64,000 nt of DNA from Theobroma cacao (Eukaryota > Streptophyta > Magnoliopsida > Malvales > Malvaceae), in contig NC_030858.1 of the NCBI RefSeq assembly GCF_000208745.1, forward strand, positions 23,621,739-23,685,738. Direction: 5' to 3'. The translations under genes and the position numbers were made by a program. Numbering within the stretch: position 1 is the stretch's first letter; every line of letters begins with the position of its first letter. Positions 10,164-22,343 of this stretch are shown in pieces. The notes beneath the pieces were generated by a model, which was given only the letters and a program-made list of their open reading frames with translations, did not search any database and had not been told where the DNA came from.

Positions 10164-13115
10164 TGTCACGACCCGGTACTCCCCTCAAGTCCGTGACAAC
10201 AGTCGCGGTGTCCCAGTAGACACTCATTGCCTGAAATATCAACCCGAAACCCCACAAGCCTTTACTATCGGTTTCTCATTTTCCTTGTGAGCAACCATTG
10301 TCAAATATCGTGTTCTAAAAGATTTTAAGCTGTTTACAACTTAAAACAAATAAATTATTAATTTTTTTGTCTCACAGGGTATTTTGGTCATTTTTCTCAA
10401 AACTTTCGAAACTGGCTAAAATGTAATATACAAGTACAAAACACATAATTCCTATTTAAAATGAGTTTAAAAGTCTAAAATCTTCATTTAAAACGAAATT
10501 ATGGTTATTTGAATATAATAAGAAAAAAAAAATATTAAGTAAAATATTCTATTTTCTTATAAAACAATATTTATAGAGTTATACGTAAATAATTTTTGTA
10601 GCGTAAAAGCTAAAAAAATTTATACATACTGTAATACAGTAAGCCAAAATATTTAATTTAATTTACAATAACAAGAGAGCTCCTGAATAAACAAAAGTAA
10701 AGAGGACTGTGAACCTACGATTTGGAAAATGCAGATCCAACGATAGTCCTTAATAAGATCAGCTATCTATAGTCTATACTAAACCTGAAATGGGTGGAAA
10801 AGAGGGTGGTGAGATTATAAAATCCCAATGAGTAAACAGACATCATCATAAACATCTAGAGTTGAGTACATGGAGACAATAAAGTAAATTATCATAAACT
10901 GGATCACATCATTAGAATACATTTCATTCAAAATACGTAAAGAGGCTTATGAATTTCATAAGAACTAGACTTGTACCATATATCCATTCTCAGGGACACC
11001 TTGGCCGAGGCATCCTACCGAGACCGCCAAGGCTATTAAAATTCACATTTCACATAAATCATGTTTTTGTTTTGAAAACATAGCCGTTCCTTGGCGTTGG
11101 CTGAGTTCCCCCTCACGTGGTGGTTTGGCATGAAGTGAACCCTAAGCTTTACCCCAGGAGATAGCCTACGTGCCTCTCCATTCGAGGTAAGAATATAATG
11201 GGGTTTACCGTGCCCCTCTAAAAGGCTGATCCACAGAAACCCCCTACTGCAGTGATTAATTAATATATAATCCACCGTACAATAAAACTCAATAACATGA
11301 TATGGCAATTTTGTAATTCGCAGTCTTTCAAGGCAACCAAACAATTCGTATTTCAATACAATTGCCAACTAGCCAATCATGCCCGATTTATCATAAGCCA
11401 ATCAATTTAAACAATCAAATTGCCACGATTAATAGTCTCCGTGTACTCTATTTTTTTCAAAATCACTATTAATTTCAAAACAATTTATAAATTAATTTCA
11501 TTGGAACACCTTTATTCATAAAACATGAAAATTTACCTTTTTAAAACCATTTTTCCACAGAATTAATGAAATCATCTAAAAATCATCCTAGATAATTAAA
11601 ATGACAGTAAGTTTACTCACAATATCTAGAGTGCAAATTCTCGAAATACTCAGGCTACTGGTCCTCAGGTGCAATTCCTTTGCCTTTATCGGAGAACTCA
11701 CCACCTTGACATAGTACAAAATCAAGAAATTCACCACATTGGTACTAAATTGAAATTAAACTAATTTAGACTACTAATGCATGATATGGAATGCAAAAAT
11801 GTCTAAATTTTGCCTAAACATGGTGTTAGCTTATTTCGATCTTTTACTCGATAAATCGATATACGCATCTGTTTAAACTCCAAATTAATTTTTTTCAGTT
11901 TCTATACCTCAATTGCACCCAAATTGACTTAATGTCCCTCAGTGTGGTGCAAATTATCAGTCTCGGTAGCAAATTAAGAAAATACCCTTAGTGGGTAAAA
12001 ATTCGTATTTTTGCTCCGAAAATTCTCATTATTTTTCTAGGCTCATAATTCATCATTATTCATCACAATTCCTTAAATAAACATCAAGATCAGCAGCCAA
12101 TATTTCCCTACAAAATTTGGCCAATAATGGTAATGGAGGAAAATGAATTCTTTTCTTGTTGTTTTGTTTCTAAATATGCTAAACTAACTAAAAACATTAA
12201 CATAACTTAAAATCAAATTAATCTAACTTCATTCTCTCTCCATAACCATTTTGATCAGCCAACAATTCATCATAAAAACATGTAAGTTAAGCATGGAAAA
12301 TAAGGAGAAATGCTTAAGGAAAATAGCTTCAAGCTTAAGTTGAAAAATCATACCTTTTTCACTTGTTTTCCTTAATTTTCCACACTTTTTCTCTTGAAAT
12401 TCCTCACCTAGGGTTTGTTCTTCCTTTCTTTCCCTCTCTTCCTTGCTTGGCCGAATATTTGGAGAGTAATGGGCTGATTTATGCTGATTTTTAAGTTAAA
12501 TAATAAAATATCCTAAGCTTGACACATGGCATTTTCTTATTGGTCCATTTTTAAAACTTAAAAAATTTAAACTTTTTATCTCCTCCACATGATTAGTCAA
12601 AGGTCAAAAATGTGGATAAAGGAAGACCATGTGCTGGACAAATGTCCTGGTGGTGGAAAATTACAATTTTGCCCCTAGGGTGGCAAAATTACCATTTTAC
12701 CCCTATACTTCAAATTATACCGAAATTAAAATTTTTCACTTCTAAACCTCAAATCATACTCCAATACTCAAATCATACTCCAATAAGTCCAATGGGACCA
12801 AAAAAATCTTTTCTAAAATTCTCACTTTGTCCCCAGGTGGTAAATGACCATTTTACCCCTAGATAGTGAAAAATTCGGTTTGACTCTAAATTGATCCTTA
12901 AACTCCGAATTACCATTTTGAGTCATCCATGGACTGTGAAGCTCTTAATCTCACCTTAAAATTCCTATTTGATCTAGTTCGAGGATTAAATCAACTTTGT
13001 TGTACCTCTAGGTATAATACCGACTTTTGTAAATTTTTCAGGACTCTCGTAGCATGCAATCATGCTATCATCACATGTATGTCATGACGAGTATTTTATA
13101 AGGTCAGGCTTTACA
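10164..13115 (-). mobile_element. Solo LTR, gypsy family A (TSD ttata)
   Basis: A 2952-bp LTR bounded by TGTCACGACCCGG on the left and CTTTACA on the right, flanked by an identical 5-bp duplication, ttata (10159-10163 and 13116-13120). No internal region is present, so this is a solo LTR. It interrupts the gag-protease frame of gypsy element E. Orientation is minus, because the plus-strand relative at 13833-16879 is followed by a primer site on its GGGTCGTGA side. Open frames inside (10031-10219 tail, 11036-11368, 12612-12866) are not conserved coding frames. Confidence 0.93.
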
Positions 13116-13490
13116 TTATAAGTATTTTAACTGAAAGGAAATTGATGTTTATCCTTCACAAGGTGAGTCTTTAGTGGTACGAAGAGTGATGACAATAATA
13201 ATAAATGAGAAAGCAAGAGATTGGAAGAGGTGAAGTATTTTTTGCACATGAGTTGTTTGTGAAGGTAAAGTATGTGATCTTGTCATTGATGAAAGAAGCA
13301 TGAAAAATATTATTTCAAAAGAGGCAGTAGACAAATTGAAGCTTCTTGCAAGCAAACAACCTCATCCTTACAAGATTGGGTGGCTAAAGAAAAGACACGA
13401 GGTACTAGTAACTACTCAATATTTGATGAAATTCACTATAGGAGGTAACTTGGATGATGAGACTTTGTATGATGTTGCTGTTGTTGATTT
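13116..13490 (+). pseudogene. Ty3/gypsy gag end and protease start, element E
   Basis: After the solo LTR the polyprotein continues. At 13300-13490 the frame reads MKNIISKEAVDKLKL, then HPYKIGWLKKRHEV, TQYLMKFTIGGN and DETLYDVAVVDF. These are the blocks following the catalytic Asp in this group's retropepsin (family pattern VSKEAVEKLKL..HPYKIGWLKKG). The region that should hold the active D-S/T-G, near 13278, is present in degraded form (a VIDERS-like reading), so catalysis would be lost. The frame ends where family B sequence begins (~13491); RT, RNase H and integrase are absent. Frameshifts occur near 13170-13290. Confidence 0.75.
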
Positions 13491-13832
13491 TGCACACACA
13501 AGTATACATGTCGAATAAGTAATATAGACAATAAGTCTAGATTATCATTCCCATAAGGATTTGTTTCTAAAGTTTCACTAAATACTAAAATTATATAACA
13601 AATTAATCTTATTTAAGCTAACCGACAATTGAAAAGCTAATCAAAGATAAAATTAAAACAAATAAACAAGAAATTAACCAACAGAAACTAAATATGATGA
13701 GAAGAGCAATAAATTAAAGACTTAGGATCATGGGTTTATTCAACATTTCATCTCATACCAGCTTATTTTGTTATTTATCTTTCTTGAGAGATTTTTGTCA
13801 ATTAAAATTCTACTACACAAGCGTAAGTATTG

Positions 13833-16800
13833 TGTCAAACCCTGTTCTATAAAATAATTACGACGTCATTTACATGCTCAATAGAATGTTTGCATATTTA
13901 GGAAGTTCGAGGAATTGTTAAAAGACGATATTGCCCCTAATGGTACCATTAAGTCGATTAATCCTAGAACTAGTTCAAATAGGAATTTTAAGGTGAAATT
14001 AAGAGTTTCACAGTTCAGGGATGACTCAAAATGGTAATTTGGAGTTCGAGGTTCAATTTGGAGTCAAACCGAAATTTTCACTATCTAGGGGCAAATTGGT
14101 CATTTGCCACTTGGGGACAAAATGAGAATTTTTAAAAAATATTTTTTTGGCCCCATTTGACTTATTGGAGTATGATTTGAAGTTTAGAAGTGAAAAATTT
14201 TAATTCCGGTATAATTTGGAGTATAAGAGGGAAATGGTAATTTTGCCACCTCGGGGGCAAATTTGTAAATTTTCACCCCGACACTTGTCAAGACCAAGGG
14301 ATTTTATTTATCATGGAAATGGATAAACATGAGAAATGTGTGGCGGAGAATTAAAGAATTAAAAATCAAATATTTAAAATTTGAACCAATAAGGAAATGC
14401 CATGTGTCATGTTTTTATTATTTTATTATTTCTTTCTAAAAAGGCAAAAAATCAGCCCATTTCTCCCATAGTGATCAGCCAAACCACNGGGTGAAATGGT
14501 AATTTAGCCACCTCGGGGGCAAATCTGTAAATTTTCACCCTCGACACTTGTCAAGACTAAGGGGTTTTATTTATCATGGAAATGGATAAACATGAGAAAT
14601 GTGTGCTGGAGAATTAAAGAATTAAAAGTCCAATATTTAAAATTTGAACCAATAAGGAAATGCCATGTGTCATGTTTTTATTATGTTATTATTTCTTTAT
14701 AAAAGGCAAAAAATCAGCCATTTCTTCCATAGTGATCAGCCAAACCAGCAGAGAAGAGAAACCAAGGAAGAACAAACCCTAGGTGGGAAAATCAAAGAGA
14801 AAGTGTTGGAATTCAAGGGTTTGATCAAGCAAAGGTAAAATTTCTTTTATTTTGCCTAGTGATTTACATTACCCATGCATTTTCCCTTAATTCCATGGTT
14901 AAATTACATGTTTTCATGATGATTTCAATTCTGAAAAAATGGGTATTGAGAGAGAATGATGTTGGATTGGTTTGATTTTTAGGTATGTTAGTGTTTTAGG
15001 TGATTAATGATGTGTAGCATGAAAACAAGTAAAGAAAACCACCAAAAGTTTGGTGCCCATCAATAGCCGAATTCTCTAAGCGAATAATGAGGAAGAATGG
15101 GATGTTATTCTAGGTGATTTGATTAAGAAATAACAGTTTTTGGTGTAGGAATTAATGAATTATAGAAAGAAAATCAAGTAGGAAAAATTATGACAATGAT
15201 GCACCATTTTGGCCGAATTTTTCCAAGAAGGAATATGAATGTGGCTTTGCTGATTTTTGGGTTATTTGGCTGGACATTGGTGATTTGAAGCATTAGAAAA
15301 AGAAATGGGATCAATTGGAGCTAAATTGGATGCGTATTTTAATTTATCGGGTAAAAGACTGAAATAGGTCAATACGGTGTTTAGGCAAAATTTAGACCTT
15401 TTGCATTTCATACCATGCATTAGTGATCTAAATTAGTTATTTCAATTTAAGGGCAACGTAGTAAATTCCTTGATTTTATACTGTGTCAAGGCGGTGTGCC
15501 CTTCGACAAAGGCAAGGAAATTACGGCTGGGGATCACTAAGCTGAGTACACCCGAGGTCTGAACTTTTGGAACCTGTGAGTAAACTTATTTTCGTCTTAA
15601 TTATCTAGAGTAGTTTTATACAATTGTGTGATTTTATGAAAAATGGGTTTAAATGGTAAATTGCTATGTTTTAGGAGAAATTGTGATTTTATAAAATGAT
15701 TTTATAAATTTTCTGGAAAATTGAATACTAGTTTTGAAAATAGAGTAATTGGAGATTGCCTGCTTGTGTTATAAATTGTGTTTTAAATTATATGGCTTAT
15801 AACAATATGTGAGCATGAATGGCAAAATCGGTATTTGTATCAAAATTATATATACTATGTATTCAGCCTTGAGAGGCTAGATTGCAATAAATTGCCATGT
15901 CCTGCAGATAAGGATTTTATAAATCAGGTGGTAGATAAAATAAAGATTAGCTACTGCAGTGGCGGTGTTTCGTGGACCAGCCTATTAGAGGGGCACCGTA
16001 AACTCCTTTATATTCTCACCTCGATCGTAGAGGCGCATAGGGTATCTCCTGAGGTGGGCTTTTTGAGTGCACTTCACGTTAACCACCACGTGAAGTGAGA
16101 CTCAGTCAACGCCAAGGAACAACTGCTTTTTTTTTCAAAATAAAAACAAGTTTTATGATTAAATAAAATTTTTCACAGCCTTGGCGGACTCGGTTGGATA
16201 CCCCTGGTCCAGGTGTCTCCGAGTACAGGATTTGGCATGAGCCAAGTTTTGAGAAATTCACGAGCCATATTGATTATTTGGTTGAAATGAATATTCGTGT
16301 TGTGAAAAATTTACTGAAATGAATTATTTTTTATTGTGTCCCTTTACTCGCCTTTAGATAGTTTAGATGGTGTCTGTTTACTCACTGGGATTATGTAATC
16401 ATAATCTCACCCCTCTTCCTATCCATTTTTCAGGCTAAGGACAATTTGTTGATAGTTGAGTAAGACGAGAATTAATCTCGGAGTTGCATCCTAGAAAGTA
16501 AGGGTTCGTAACCCTACACCTTCTTGATCAGTTGGGGGCCCACGTGTCACTGTAAAAATAATTTTATACTTCATTTATCTGATTTAAAGTATGTATGAAC
16601 ATATTTATCTTTTACACCATGTTTTTGGCGAGTTTCGGTATTTTTGAAGAAAAATAACGAAAATGCCCCTGTGAGCCAAAAAATAATATTTTATTATTTT
16701 GATTTGAAAACGACTTATGATTTCTTGAAATATGAGATTTAATAACTATCGCTCACCGGGGAGATGTGAAAGCTGATGCTAAGCCTTGCGGGGTTTCGAT

Positions 16801-16879
16801 CGACATTCGGGGTAATGAGTGCCTATCGGGACGTCGCGACGGTTGTCATGGGCCCGATGGGGAGTTCCGGGTCGTGAGA
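13833..16879 (+). mobile_element. 5' LTR, family A
   Basis: About 3.05 kb beginning TGTCAAACCC and ending GGGTCGTGAGA (expected GGGTCGTGACA). Read in reverse it matches the solo LTR at 10164-13115 along its length; the best-preserved blocks are the first ~250 bp and the last ~120 bp. It is ~95 bp longer than that copy despite carrying a 259-bp duplication. The open frame at 15835-16098 falls in a block also present at 11036-11368 but in a different frame, so neither is likely to be coding. Confidence 0.85.
14229..14747. repeat. 259-bp tandem duplication with a single N at the joint
   Basis: 14229-14487 and 14489-14747 are the same sequence, starting GGGAAATGG / GGGTGAAATGG and ending at GATCAGCCAAACCA, differing at a few percent of sites. 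A lone N at 14488 sits exactly between them. This suggests two overlapping contig ends or haplotypes joined without merging, not a natural duplication. Confidence 0.8.
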
Positions 16880-16886
16880 ATTTTAT

Positions 16887-16898
16887 TGGTATTGGAGC
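16887..16898 (+). other. Primer-binding site, family A element
   Basis: TGGTATTGGAGC lies 8 bp after the LTR end and matches TGGTATCAGAGC at 10 of 12 positions. It sets the sense of family A as plus at this copy, and so minus for the copies at 1-242 and 10164-13115. Confidence 0.65.
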
Positions 16899-17755
16899 AT
16901 GGTTTAAAGATCAAAGATTTTGATTTTAAAACTTTGGATTTTAAAGTTTTCGATTTTAAATTTTAAGAAATCCACACTGACACTGCGTGGCCCCGAGTTA
17001 GGTTAATTCAGGTTAGATTGAATAGGATGAGATGAATTTGAAAATTTCTATTTTACTTATTATATGTGATAAGCACAAGAGGATATAAATGGTTATGGAA
17101 ATTGTGACGTAAGCTTGAAGGAAAACCAAACGGTTGAGAATGATTTGTGTAGTAACCTTAAATATAGATGAATAACATTGATCAAGTAAACCCCAATAGC
17201 CACTGTGCCGCGTTGCTAAGAACACTTCATGTCTAGGACGCATGAATAAAATGAGACAGATGTGAAGTTGAATTCACGAGTTGACCTAAGGTCATTAAAC
17301 TTGATTCTAAGTTTTGGTAATTGGAGTTTTAAGGTTTTGGAAGGTATCAATATGAATGAGTTAAAGCTGAAATGGTTAAAGGCGTTCCCTTCGGGGGAAG
17401 TAAAAGGTTTGGGGTTCGATACTTGGTGTATGCGGTCTTGTAGGGCCGAGAAGCCAAGGGGATCGATACAGATATAACAATACCTTGGAGTGGGCCCCGG
17501 ATGGGGAGGCCACATGGGTGGGCCTCAAAAAGAATGCCGCATAAATGGTTAAGTTACGGGTTAAGTGATCACATGTTGTGAGACATAAGTTTAAAATAGA
17601 TATCCCTAAGGAAATACTTAAGAGAAGTTCTGCCGTGGATCTTGTAAAAGCAAGCACTAAGTTATGTGATTATAAAAAGGAAGCTATCTGCTGAAAGTGA
17701 TATTAGTATTAATATTGAAAAGTACTTGAGGAGAATCTAGTTTTAATTCTTGCAA
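16899..17755 (+). other. Leader region of family A element, no gene
   Basis: Between the primer site and the gap. It contains a small GATTTTAAA-type repeat (16918-16960) and GC-richer patches, for example GTGGGCCCCGGATGGGG near 17491. Open frames here are short and overlap on both strands, with no recognisable gag. Large plant gypsy elements often have such long untranslated leaders. Confidence 0.45.
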
Positions 17756-17855
17756 NNNNNNNNNNNNNNNNNNNNNNNNNNNNNNNNNNNNNNNNNNNNN
17801 NNNNNNNNNNNNNNNNNNNNNNNNNNNNNNNNNNNNNNNNNNNNNNNNNNNNNNN
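17756..17855. other. Assembly gap, 100 N
   Basis: Exactly 100 Ns, a common placeholder for gaps of unknown size. It separates the leader from the 3' LTR end of the family A element, so several kilobases may be missing. Open frames spanning the Ns are artefacts. Confidence 0.98.
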
Positions 17856-17961
17856 GATACGAGAGCCTTGCGAGGTTTCGATCGACATTCGGGGTGAAGA
17901 ATGTTTGTCGAGGCTTCGCGGCGGTTGTCACGGGCTCGATGGGGAGTTCCGGGTCGTGACA
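17856..17961 (+). mobile_element. 3' LTR end, family A
   Basis: Matches the last ~115 bp of the 5' LTR (16770-16879), sharing TTTCGATCGACATTCGGGG and GATGGGGAGTTCCGGGTCG, and ends GTGACA. The two ends differ at several positions. Confidence 0.8.
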
Positions 17962-18841
17962 ATCTCGTACCTACACTAATCCTAATACTGGAATAATTGA
18001 GTGGACTTCAAACATAAAGTGATTGTCCCCCTTTGTTGAAAACTAATACATAGTAGAGTATTTACATATATAGTAGATTCGTAAACATTTTAGAAAATCC
18101 ATTGAGTAAATCACATCACAATCATTATCAATTTATTTTCTTAGAAAATCATTTTTCCTTTTAGAATCTCAAATCCTTTGATAACCAATTTTGGAGATAA
18201 AATTTCAATATGCATAAATAATCTTTTTCATCGATGTCATGCTAGCTTTACCTATCAAAATAGTTGAAAATGGTGTATCCACTCACCTAATTGGAGAGTA
18301 GATTCCTAGCTCCAACAACAACTCCCTTTTAGCGTTATCCATGGAGTTTTCAAGTGTTCCTATCATACAACAATCATCACAATCATTTCCTAGAATAAGA
18401 TTTTCGTAATAATCATTCTATGTACTTTCGAAAGTACTCAACTTTGGCTGAACTAATTTTCTTGCTAAAACCCATGCTTAGAAACCCATAAATATTCCAT
18501 CCTTACCTTAGGTAAGCTTAGATGCTTAAGCAAATCATAAAACCTTTAAACTTAAATCACCAGCAGAAACTTTGGGCAATAACACAACTATTTAGGTTAT
18601 GAAAATCCAAAGCTAAAAAGATTTAAAAGCTAAAAATGTCATATTTTTCCAAAAAAACCCAAATATAAGCCTTAGAATCATAAAAACGAAATTTTGGATT
18701 AAATATGTGTTAAAAGAGCTTAAAATAGGTGTTTTACCTTGCAAATGCAACTAAGGGTTGCTAACCCTTGAAAAATGTGATATATTTATAAGCTAGGGGG
18801 TGAAAAAACATTTTTACCTTTTTTTATTTTTCTGAAATGGA

Positions 18842-18985
18842 CGAAATGTATCGATACATTGGCCCATGTATCTATACATTTGGTTTTGGGGAAAATGTAT
18901 TGATTCATTATGAACATGTATCGATACATGTTCATCAAAAACCCTTTCTGGGCTAAATGTATTGATCCATCATGACTGCCTATAA
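18842..18985. repeat. ATGTATCGATACAT palindrome cluster in family B LTR
   Basis: Perfect 14-bp palindromes at 18846-18859 and 18916-18929, with degenerate forms between and after (ATGTATCTATACAT, ATGTATTGATTCAT, ATGTATTGATCCAT). The same word forms a cluster in the unrelated family D LTR at 62463-62760. Confidence 0.85.
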
Positions 18986-19574
18986 AACCTGCCTAGCTTA
19001 TTTACATTAAATACCATTTAAGTAAATGTCCTCTTTGCTTTTTACTTTCCATTCACTTAAGATATTTAATGTAAATTGGCAAACAACCCCCCTTTTGGAT
19101 TCAATAAGAATATCAAAAAGATCAAAATTCAAAAGAATCAAAATCTAAATTTTGCTTTCAAGAACAAAATCGAAAAAGTTTGACCGAAATTAAATTTACG
19201 GTTCCTATTTACCCTAGCAAACATGCTCAAAAAATTAAAAAAAAATAATTTTTGATCATCTAAAAGCCAAAGGAATCATTACCGCCATTTTTTTATTTCC
19301 AAAAGATGGTTATACAAAAATCACATATTTTGACCCCTTCCAAACTTAGAAAAGTTTTCTGCTTCAAAAGTGACAGACAACAAAAAGTATCAATAATTCT
19401 TTTGGAAGGTTCAATCTAAGTTTGATATTCAAAACATGTAATCTATATGCTCACCTAAGGATTTCCTAACTTATCATCTTACTCAAGGTGAGATTTCACA
19501 ACTGCGGCGCCTAACATTTTGTATTGCCTTCCTGGTTCTGCTACATTACTTTGACTTGTGACGTGATTTTCTAC

Positions 19575-19690
19575 TTTTTTCAAGTTGAATTGGGCAATGT
19601 CATAAACATAAAAGTTGTAGCCCTTAACTTTCCAATGGCTTAAGAATCGCGTCAATTAGACTTTGATAATGAGAGTTATGCCCACAATAC
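19575..19690 (-). repeat. Shared cross-family LTR module, copy 3
   Basis: On the minus strand: CATAACTCTCATTATCAAAG, TCTAATTGACGCGATTCTTA, GCCATTGGAAAGTTAAGGG, CTACAACTTTTATG and TTGCCCAATTCAACTTG. It lies in the family B LTR at the place equivalent to copy 5 in the 30001-31435 copy. Confidence 0.75.
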
Positions 19691-19967
19691 TAGAACATAT
19701 ACAGAAGAAGCATGGACCTTTTATGCACTTTTCTTCATCAATTAAAGCTTTTCCAAGTGCACACATACCAGAATAACAAACAAACTTAAATAACAACTAA
19801 ACTTAAAACAAATTGTCATAAAATAACTTGAATTAAATCGACCCAACATGATTTACTAAAATAAGATAAATAACTAAAAATAACTAATTTTTTAAACTAA
19901 ATCTCTATAACTTAGCCCATTTAATGCTTAAAATATAACAAAATAACTCTATAACGTAGAGTTATCA

Positions 19968-20229
19968 CTGCGGATCCTATGTCACATCTGACTCTAAGAA
20001 AGATGAGGGTTTCACCTTAAGAAAGCCATTAAGCAATACCTTTCCTTGTATTTGTACCAACTTAGTCTATTAGTGGTCTTCTTTCTCCTGAAAGTTAGAT
20101 AAGGCATTCATGGCTTGATAGCTTTCGATCTACCTTTACTTAGCATCCATCCTATTAGCCATCATCTCAATGGCTCATTGACCCCTTTCAATCTTCCAAC
20201 CATCATCTCTATGGCACTATCATTTACTT
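19968..20229. other. Unassigned remnant between family B and copia F
   Basis: 262 bp with no open frame. The minus strand gives short gag-like scraps without a recognised motif. I do not assign it. Confidence 0.3.
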
Positions 20230-21769
20230 TGTTAATAGTATAAGCTTAAAGCAATATATACCAAGAGGGGGTAAATTGGTAGTTAAGAAAAATCTTTTTA
20301 AAACAAATGAAAAAAATCAAATCTTTTGGCAATTAAAAATTCTTTTTGTGTCAAAACAAAATAAAGAGTTTTCTAAAAAAAATGCAAGCAATAAATTACA
20401 ATGCAAAAAATATAAATCAAGACACAAAGATTTTATAATGATTCGGTGTTTGCTAGTGCCTACATCCACTCCCTTGAAAACAAAGGAATTTCAAATTCAC
20501 TCAAAGAAATGTGCCTTTTACGAGATCAAGCATTAAACCATCACAATGCTTTTTCACGGGAGCAAGCAGAACCCTCAACAATGCTTTATCATGAAAGTAA
20601 GCAGCACCCTTAACAACGTTTTCATGAGAGCAATGGAACCCTTACAATGCTTTTTCATGAGAGCAAACGGAACCCTTCATCAATGGTTTTTAACCGGTTC
20701 AACCACAAACCCACCAATAGCTTTTCAAGGTTAAGCTAGAACCTTTACAAGATGAGTACACAATATAGCAAGAATGTCTCTACAAAGGTTGGGTGCTAAA
20801 GGTTTAAGCTTTATGTACAAAGAGAAAAAGTAATTTCAAGAATTTCAACTCAAGGATTTTCAAGTAAGTGAATAAGCTTCTATGGCTTTTTGTATTCTTA
20901 TTAGAACACTAAGATGAAGGCAATAGAGAAAAGATAGGCTTGAGTGTCTCTCTAAGGTTTTTAGATATAGTGCTAGTCTTTTCTTACTTTAGAATTACTC
21001 AAAGGTTGCATTTTATAATCACAAAGGTGTTTGGAGCTATTAAACACAAGTTTGAACTAAATCTGGCCATTGTTGAAGCTTGAGGGTTGACTACAATGCT
21101 CTTAGGGTTGACTATGCTCTTCAAAAATCACAAATTAGGGCTTTTATACTTAACTCTTAAGGTTTGATACTCGATCTTCTTTCAAAAGCTTGTGATTTTG
21201 AAGTTTGCTCAAGTGTAGTCAACTATGATGCCTTCAGGGTCGACTATGGCTCATTAAATCTTCAAATTTCCTAAGTGTTTTGCCTCAAGGTCGACTGCAT
21301 CCTTCTTAAGGTTAACTATGGCTTGCCAAAAGTTGAATTATTCTTTGCAATCTGCCTCAAGGTTGACTATACCCCTTATAGGGTTGACTATGTTTTCTTT
21401 GTTTCACAATTTTTCATTCGTTCTTCAATCATTATGCCATTGGATCGACTTGAGCTTCTCTAGGTTTGACTTTTGCCTTGTGTCTTCAAGATTCCTTGAC
21501 CTTTTGGCGCCTTTCTTCTGCTATTTCTTCCTTGCCTCTTTCCTGTAATCAAATATTAATTCAAGGCATGTTTGCTCTATATTTACTTAGTTGAAGATTC
21601 ATTATTTGAAAGCTTTTGTGATGTTTTCTAATCATGCATGGCTTTTTAAACCAATGTGTGACCTTAGGGGATGAAAAACATGATTAAGAAAATTTCAAAT
21701 GCTTGACATTAAAACCAAGATATTATATAATTTTTGTCAAATCAAAACATAATATAACTCAAGTCTTAC
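20230..21769 (-). mobile_element. LTR of copia element F (3' LTR in sense)
   Basis: Starts TGTTAATAG and soon reaches ATATACCAAGAGGGGGTAAA, the typical start of Sirevirus-like copia LTRs (compare TGCTAGAGGGGGAGTGAA in element G). It then has the shared layout of repeated CAATGCTTTTTCA blocks (20540-20660) and ends GTCTTACA at 21769. The adjacent AGATATGACAAAAC with CTTCCTTTTTTAG mirrors the polypurine tract and following text next to the LTR of element G. Minus orientation is inferred from this. Between ~21080 and 21470 it carries a cluster of GGTTGACTATG/TAGTCAACTATG words. Open frames here are chance. Confidence 0.7.
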
Positions 21770-22343
21770 AATCTTCCTTTTTTAGATATGACAAAACCAT
21801 GAGCATATTGCATTTGAAATTTCTTGAAAGTTCCCCTTAACTAAATTAGTCTTTAAGCCCTTATTTTGAAAACATTTAAGTTTAAGTGAGAAAGGTATAA
21901 GAAATGAATAAGAGCTTTAAAAATTCTCCCCTTCAACTTATGCATGAAGTTCAAAATGTTTTAAAAATTTTCAACTTTATAAAGAGTATAAGAGTGAGTA
22001 CAAGAGCATTTCAATGTGCTCATAAACCTTCTCTCCCTTTTTGTTGTATAAAAAAGGAAAAAAAGTGTGAGCTTTAAGCACGTAAACTCAAGAAACAATG
22101 GTTAGTGAAAATCATCAACTATAGATAAGCATTAAGGCTAATTAGAATATCTAACCACCAATCTAGAGTAATGAGATATATTTCCATGCAAGATATTCAA
22201 TTTAGAAATCAAGAAATATATCCATTTATCATAGTTATAAAGTAATAGATCAAGATATATTTCCAACTAATACATATTCAAGGAAAGCATAAGGAAATAT
22301 ATTTCCATTAAACATATTTAATCAAGGCATAACGAAATATACG
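21770..22343 (-). mobile_element. 3' internal part of copia F, non-coding
   Basis: On the minus strand the sequence next to the LTR is CTAAAAAAGGAAGAT, a polypurine tract. The rest is AT-rich with several AAATATATTTCC-like words and no open frame. It is interrupted by the family C solo LTR at 22344 and probably continues at 25044-25164. Confidence 0.5.

Larger units (their letters stand above)
13833..17961 (+). mobile_element. Family A gypsy element, interior mostly hidden by an assembly gap
   Basis: A full 5' LTR (13833-16879), a primer-binding site and ~860 bp of leader run into 100 Ns. After the gap comes only the last ~106 bp of an LTR ending GGGTCGTGACA. The natural reading is one plus-strand element whose coding region and most of the 3' LTR are missing behind a fixed-length placeholder gap. 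The flanking 5 bp (tattg / atctc) do not match, so rearrangement or misjoining is also possible. Confidence 0.65.
13491..19967 (-). mobile_element. Family B LTR (minus), split by family A element
   Basis: Two pieces, 13491-13832 and 17962-19967 (about 2.35 kb together), match both ends of the 30001-31435 element in reverse orientation. The 19967 end reads TGATAACTCTA on the minus strand, with TATAGAGTTATTTTG following. The other end carries CACAAGTATACATGTCGAAT and an ATTATCATTCCCATAAGG block followed by ACTAAATACTAAAATTA. Parts of the middle are not shared with the shorter copy, so this is a longer or composite version. Flanks (gattt / ctgcg) do not form a duplication, so the outer boundary is approximate. 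Inside lie the shared module (copy 3) and an ATGTATCGATACAT cluster. Confidence 0.6.

Noticed and set aside
11036..16098. Possible conserved gene in family A LTR (frames at 11036-11368 and 15835-16098)
   Set aside because: The two frames lie in matching LTR blocks but read in different frames with different products, so protein sequence is not conserved.
17684..17962. Open frames across the 100-N gap
   Set aside because: Same artefact; flanking sequence is leader and LTR.
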